41,405 nucleotides of DNA from Candidatus Eisenbacteria bacterium (GTDB lineage Bacteria; Eisenbacteria; RBG-16-71-46; JASEGR01), in NCBI GenBank assembly GCA_030017955.1, contig JASEGR010000018.1, positions 1 to 41,405 on the forward strand, in the 5' to 3' direction. Shown one piece after another: positions 38,963 to 41,405 of this stretch. The notes below the pieces were generated by a model. That model saw only the letters and a program-made list of their open reading frames with translations. It had not been told where the DNA came from and made no database searches. Position 1 is the stretch's first letter. The number at the start of each line of letters is the position of its first letter. A program made the translations under genes and the position numbers.

Positions 38963-39646
38963 TTAGTCAATGGTGTATTCAATCTGGAAAACGCCAGTCG
39001 GGACAACAACGCCACCAGCCGTCTTTGTAATCTCAAAAGATACCATTTCTCCGGCTGCGACAGCAGTAACCGAAAGCGTCCCGAGTGTTACTCCATCAAA
39101 AGCCGTCCAGTTACCGCTGCCTGTGATCTGAGTCGTCCGGGAAGCAATGGTTGTCTGAGTACCACCAGTTGTACTGCGTCGATAACACAGCAACGTCGCG
39201 TAGTTTGTGTTATCCGCAATCAAAGCTGCGCCTGGCAGGAAGAAAGTGCCAGTGATAGTGACTGCATCAACCGCCTGGAAGACTGGAATCTCGGCTGTCG
39301 CAGTACCAGCAGCAGCGTCAGCTGAGGCTTTTACATAGACTGACAGTCGTCGTTTATGTGCCGTTGGGATTTGGCTTGAAGCGATACTCCCAGAAAGATC
39401 AGAAAAGGCATGGGCACTAGCAATAGCTCCCAGAGAGCCATGTTGAGCAGCAGATAACCCACCAGTATGAGCAGCGCCAGAAAGAGTATGTGCTACAACG
39501 GCTCCTGTTGCTAGCAGGCGATCAGTCACCTGCTGCGGGATAACATCTATCTCGCTCACTCGTTGACGATTATCCGCTAAGAAGGTGGGGTCGATGGGAT
39601 CAACCTCTGGGAAGTACTCATTCTTGATCTTTGGATCACGAGGCAT
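38963..39646 (-). CDS. Fibre-like virion protein
   Basis: This encodes 227 aa from ATG 39646 (MPRDPKIKNEYFPEVDPIDP). A central Gly/Ala/Ser stretch (SGAAHTGGLSAAQHGSLGAI) is followed by a C-terminal beta-sandwich-like domain (RRLSVYVKASADAAAGTATA, VSFEITKTAGGVVVPTGVFQ). Likely a fibre or head-appendage protein. It directly follows the HNH gene by 9 bases. Confidence 0.65.
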   Translation of the reverse strand: MPRDPKIKNEYFPEVDPIDPTFLADNRQRVSEIDVIPQQVTDRLLATGAVVAHTLSGAAHTGGLSAAQHGSLGAIASAHAFSDLSGSIASSQIPTAHKRRLSVYVKASADAAAGTATAEIPVFQAVDAVTITGTFFLPGAALIADNTNYATLLCYRRSTTGGTQTTIASRTTQITGSGNWTAFDGVTLGTLSVTAVAAGEMVSFEITKTAGGVVVPTGVFQIEYTID

Positions 39647-39655
39647 TTAGTATCC

Positions 39656-40135
39656 TTACTCTGGTGGCATGTTTAGTCGAGCAAACTTACCGTGCAACTT
39701 TCGTGCTGCCTTATCATACGCTCTTGCAGCTTCAATCTCATTATCAAAGCGACCAACAAGTATGTTTTTGTAATGATAACCAATCATTGCACGCCACGTA
39801 CCCTGGGTGAATGAAACACCCCGATATTTTGAAGTAGTAGGAGCACCTCTGAACGTACGCTTTTTCTGATTAAACATATTGTTTGCATGAGTAACCCTAC
39901 GAAGATTTGAACGACGGTTATCTAATTCGTTTCCATTTATATGGTCAATCTCAAATCCCTTTCGAGGCTTTAGAATGACCTGGTGCATTGAAAGGGATTT
40001 GCGTTTCTTGTAACCTACTTGGATATTCCGTACTGCATAACCGTGATGGTTATACCATTTGAACGGTGCCAGTCTTTTGTAATCCTCATCGTTAACAATA
40101 GTAAATGTCTGTTGGGTAAGCATGATTTTCTTCAT
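39656..40135 (-). CDS. HNH homing endonuclease with AP2-type domain
   Basis: This encodes 159 aa from ATG 40135. The HNH core is MHQVILKPRKGFEIDHINGN then ELDNRRSNLRRVTHANNM. The AP2-like C-terminus is SKYRGVSFTQGTWRAMIGYH ... RAYDKAARKLHGKFARLN. It is a paralogue of the 2204-2662 gene (same domain order) but lies on the minus strand in line with the late genes. A+T-rich against its neighbours. A two-part hairpin (40148-40176) lies just upstream. Confidence 0.92.
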   Translation of the reverse strand: MKKIMLTQQTFTIVNDEDYKRLAPFKWYNHHGYAVRNIQVGYKKRKSLSMHQVILKPRKGFEIDHINGNELDNRRSNLRRVTHANNMFNQKKRTFRGAPTTSKYRGVSFTQGTWRAMIGYHYKNILVGRFDNEIEAARAYDKAARKLHGKFARLNMPPE

Positions 40136-40147
40136 ACAGCTACCCTA

Positions 40148-40176
40148 GCAGTTTATAGCCAAAATGGCTAGACTGC
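40148..40176 (-). promoter_or_regulatory. Hairpin upstream of the second HNH gene
   Basis: Inner stem TAGCCA/TGGCTA (40165-40170 with 40156-40161, 3-nt loop) and outer stem GCAGT/ACTGC form an interrupted hairpin 12 bases before the HNH start codon. It could mask translation in late readthrough mRNA. Confidence 0.5.
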
Positions 40177-40182
40177 CCCTTC

Positions 40183-41405
40183 TCAGTACTCGCCTTCGCT
40201 GCCTACATTGTCTTCATAAAGAAGAGATAGCGAGGTAAGTGTCGGAGAAGTAGCACCAGTCGTTGCCAGAATCGCTTCATACTGAAGTTCATTGAAGCGT
40301 CGATCAGCGTTCGGAATTGGCAATCGAGTCGTAATCGAACCAACTGTTGCGTTGGCAGTCCCAGTTGTATAGGCCGCTGCTCGATCTATCTTGTATCCAA
40401 GCTGGACGCTTTCACCGCTCACAAGTGCCTTGTGGGTTGCCTTCAGAACAAGGGCTGTCTTGTCCATCTCTGCTCGTTGGTCATCGAAGATGAGTCCCTC
40501 AATGGTTCCATTCGCATAGGGGGAAGCGGTCTGGATCACCCGATCAACCCCGTAGGTGGTGTTGTCTCGCCAGCCGATGTAGAGCTCATCACCAATCCCT
40601 TCAAGGGCACCAATACGCAGGGTAGTCCCAGTCGTTGTTCCTGTTGAAATCGTGTACGGGTAGTTCAATGCTTCTGCGTACTTTGAGGAGACAGAACCCC
40701 ACTGGTAGACACCACCCTTCACAGAGGAGCTATCGAGGTTGCCAGAAACACCAATGTGGACTAAGCCTTTCCAGTTGGTAATCGCTCCTGGGAAGATGTC
40801 GAGGTACCGGGCAAACTCGAGCTTTGGGATCTTGTGAACCTTACGGAATGGCTGGAAGCCAAGGTAGAGTTCGCCAGAAGAACCAATAGAGGAGAAGAGG
40901 CGATTCTGGGTATTCACCATGGCATTGACTGATCCGTACGGGACTTCGACAAAAAAGTTGAACGTCGTCGCTGAGCCATCCCAGAAGAAGATCAGTCCCT
41001 GCTCAGAGTCAGTCACTGAGTTGCCACGCCAGGCACCAATCGCTAGGAACTCATCAATGACTTCAAGGGTTCGGATATTGAAGCCTATTGGGAGCACAAC
41101 CTTATTCTGCGTCCAGGTAGTTCCATCGTACCAGCCGAGATCATTCCCCTGACCAACGGCAATTCCTTCCTTGAAGGCTTTGATGGGCGCAAATCCAGAC
41201 GCAGAGGTGTCATTCAAGCCAGTCTGGAAACTATCATCAAAAGTAGGGGAACCAGAGAGCAGGCCATATCGTCCCAGTGTAGTATTCCGAGTGTAGTAGA
41301 GGTAATCATTATGCACCTCCATCCCTTGACCCACTGAGCTGGTAACGGTGCGCTCAACCGTCCAAGTCCCCGATCCTCCTGTCGTCGCCTTGTAAATCCT
41401 CCCCC
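40183..41405 (-). CDS. Virion/fibre protein, C-terminal part (starts at 290)
   Basis: This continues the gene started at 290 and ends at 40183; the full protein is 485 aa. Bases 41351-41405 repeat 1-55. The region has repeated short beta motifs with Trp and Gly (GLGWYDGTTWTQ-like, EQGLIFFWDGSATTFNF, ITNWKGLVHIGVSG, YIGWRDNTTYGVDRVIQ), consistent with a beta-propeller. The last ~90 residues (MDKTALVLKATHKALVSGES, NADRRFNELQYEAILATTGA) form a beta-sandwich-like end. A virion structural role is inferred. Confidence 0.75.
   Translation of the reverse strand, partial: GRIYKATTGGSGTWTVERTVTSSVGQGMEVHNDYLYYTRNTTLGRYGLLSGSPTFDDSFQTGLNDTSASGFAPIKAFKEGIAVGQGNDLGWYDGTTWTQNKVVLPIGFNIRTLEVIDEFLAIGAWRGNSVTDSEQGLIFFWDGSATTFNFFVEVPYGSVNAMVNTQNRLFSSIGSSGELYLGFQPFRKVHKIPKLEFARYLDIFPGAITNWKGLVHIGVSGNLDSSSVKGGVYQWGSVSSKYAEALNYPYTISTGTTTGTTLRIGALEGIGDELYIGWRDNTTYGVDRVIQTASPYANGTIEGLIFDDQRAEMDKTALVLKATHKALVSGESVQLGYKIDRAAAYTTGTANATVGSITTRLPIPNADRRFNELQYEAILATTGATSPTLTSLSLLYEDNVGSEGEY
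41351..41405. repeat. 55-bp terminal direct repeat
   Basis: Identical to bases 1-55. The length equals a common assembler k-mer and an intact gene crosses the join, so it marks circular closure rather than a biological repeat. Confidence 0.95.

Overview
The window is a complete, circularly closed genome of a tailed bacteriophage from an uncultivated host. Bases 1-55 are repeated exactly at 41351-41405, and one gene reads through this junction in frame, so the true length is about 41,350 bp. The terminase, portal, scaffold and HK97-type capsid order is that of a dsDNA tailed phage. I see no tape-measure, tail-tube or sheath gene. Instead there are two large coiled-coil/glycine-rich virion proteins and several beta-rich fibre proteins, which suggests a short-tailed (podovirus-like) particle. 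The genetic code looks standard (TGA, TAA and TAG all end genes), with clear Shine-Dalgarno sites and sigma70-like promoters, so the host is a bacterium. No integrase, DNA polymerase, helicase or tRNA was recognised.

Layout: almost everything is on the minus strand. (1) The late module runs leftward from about 22.4 kb through position 1, across the junction, and down from 41.4 to 34.1 kb: small Zn proteins, terS, terL (with an intein), portal, scaffold, capsid, head and fibre proteins, a 1320-aa repeat protein, the putative ejection proteins, then a lysis cassette (XhlA-like, M23 peptidase, holin-like). It ends in a run of hairpins at 33999-34093. (2) The early/replication module runs leftward from a strong promoter at 33776-33804 to 24.6 kb: a replication-initiator-like protein, a PD-(D/E)XK nuclease, an SSB-like protein, an XRE regulator, a YopX-like protein, many small overlapping genes, a secreted SLT transglycosylase, an RsbW-like GHKL protein, Zn proteins and an HNH protein. 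(3) A small plus-strand operon (23.36-24.65 kb), ending in a MerR/excisionase-type DNA-binding protein, starts from a promoter whose -35 box is shared with a divergent promoter. (4) A gene-poor control region at 22.38-22.88 kb carries six copies of an 11-bp motif.

The most unusual signals are these. An in-frame amber codon lies in the P-loop of the terminase, placed so that a two-codon ribosomal hop (Ala to Ala) would restore a canonical Walker A motif. A structural gene has a perfect Shine-Dalgarno but no ATG/GTG/TTG start, with ACG in the start position. Five ACGCAA motifs, phased by one helical turn, lie inside the initiator gene beside an A+T-rich tract, as in lambda-O-type origins. The replication transcript has an attenuator-like leader. 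Homing elements are numerous: an intein, four HNH genes and one HNH relic, and two of the HNH genes have a hairpin just upstream.
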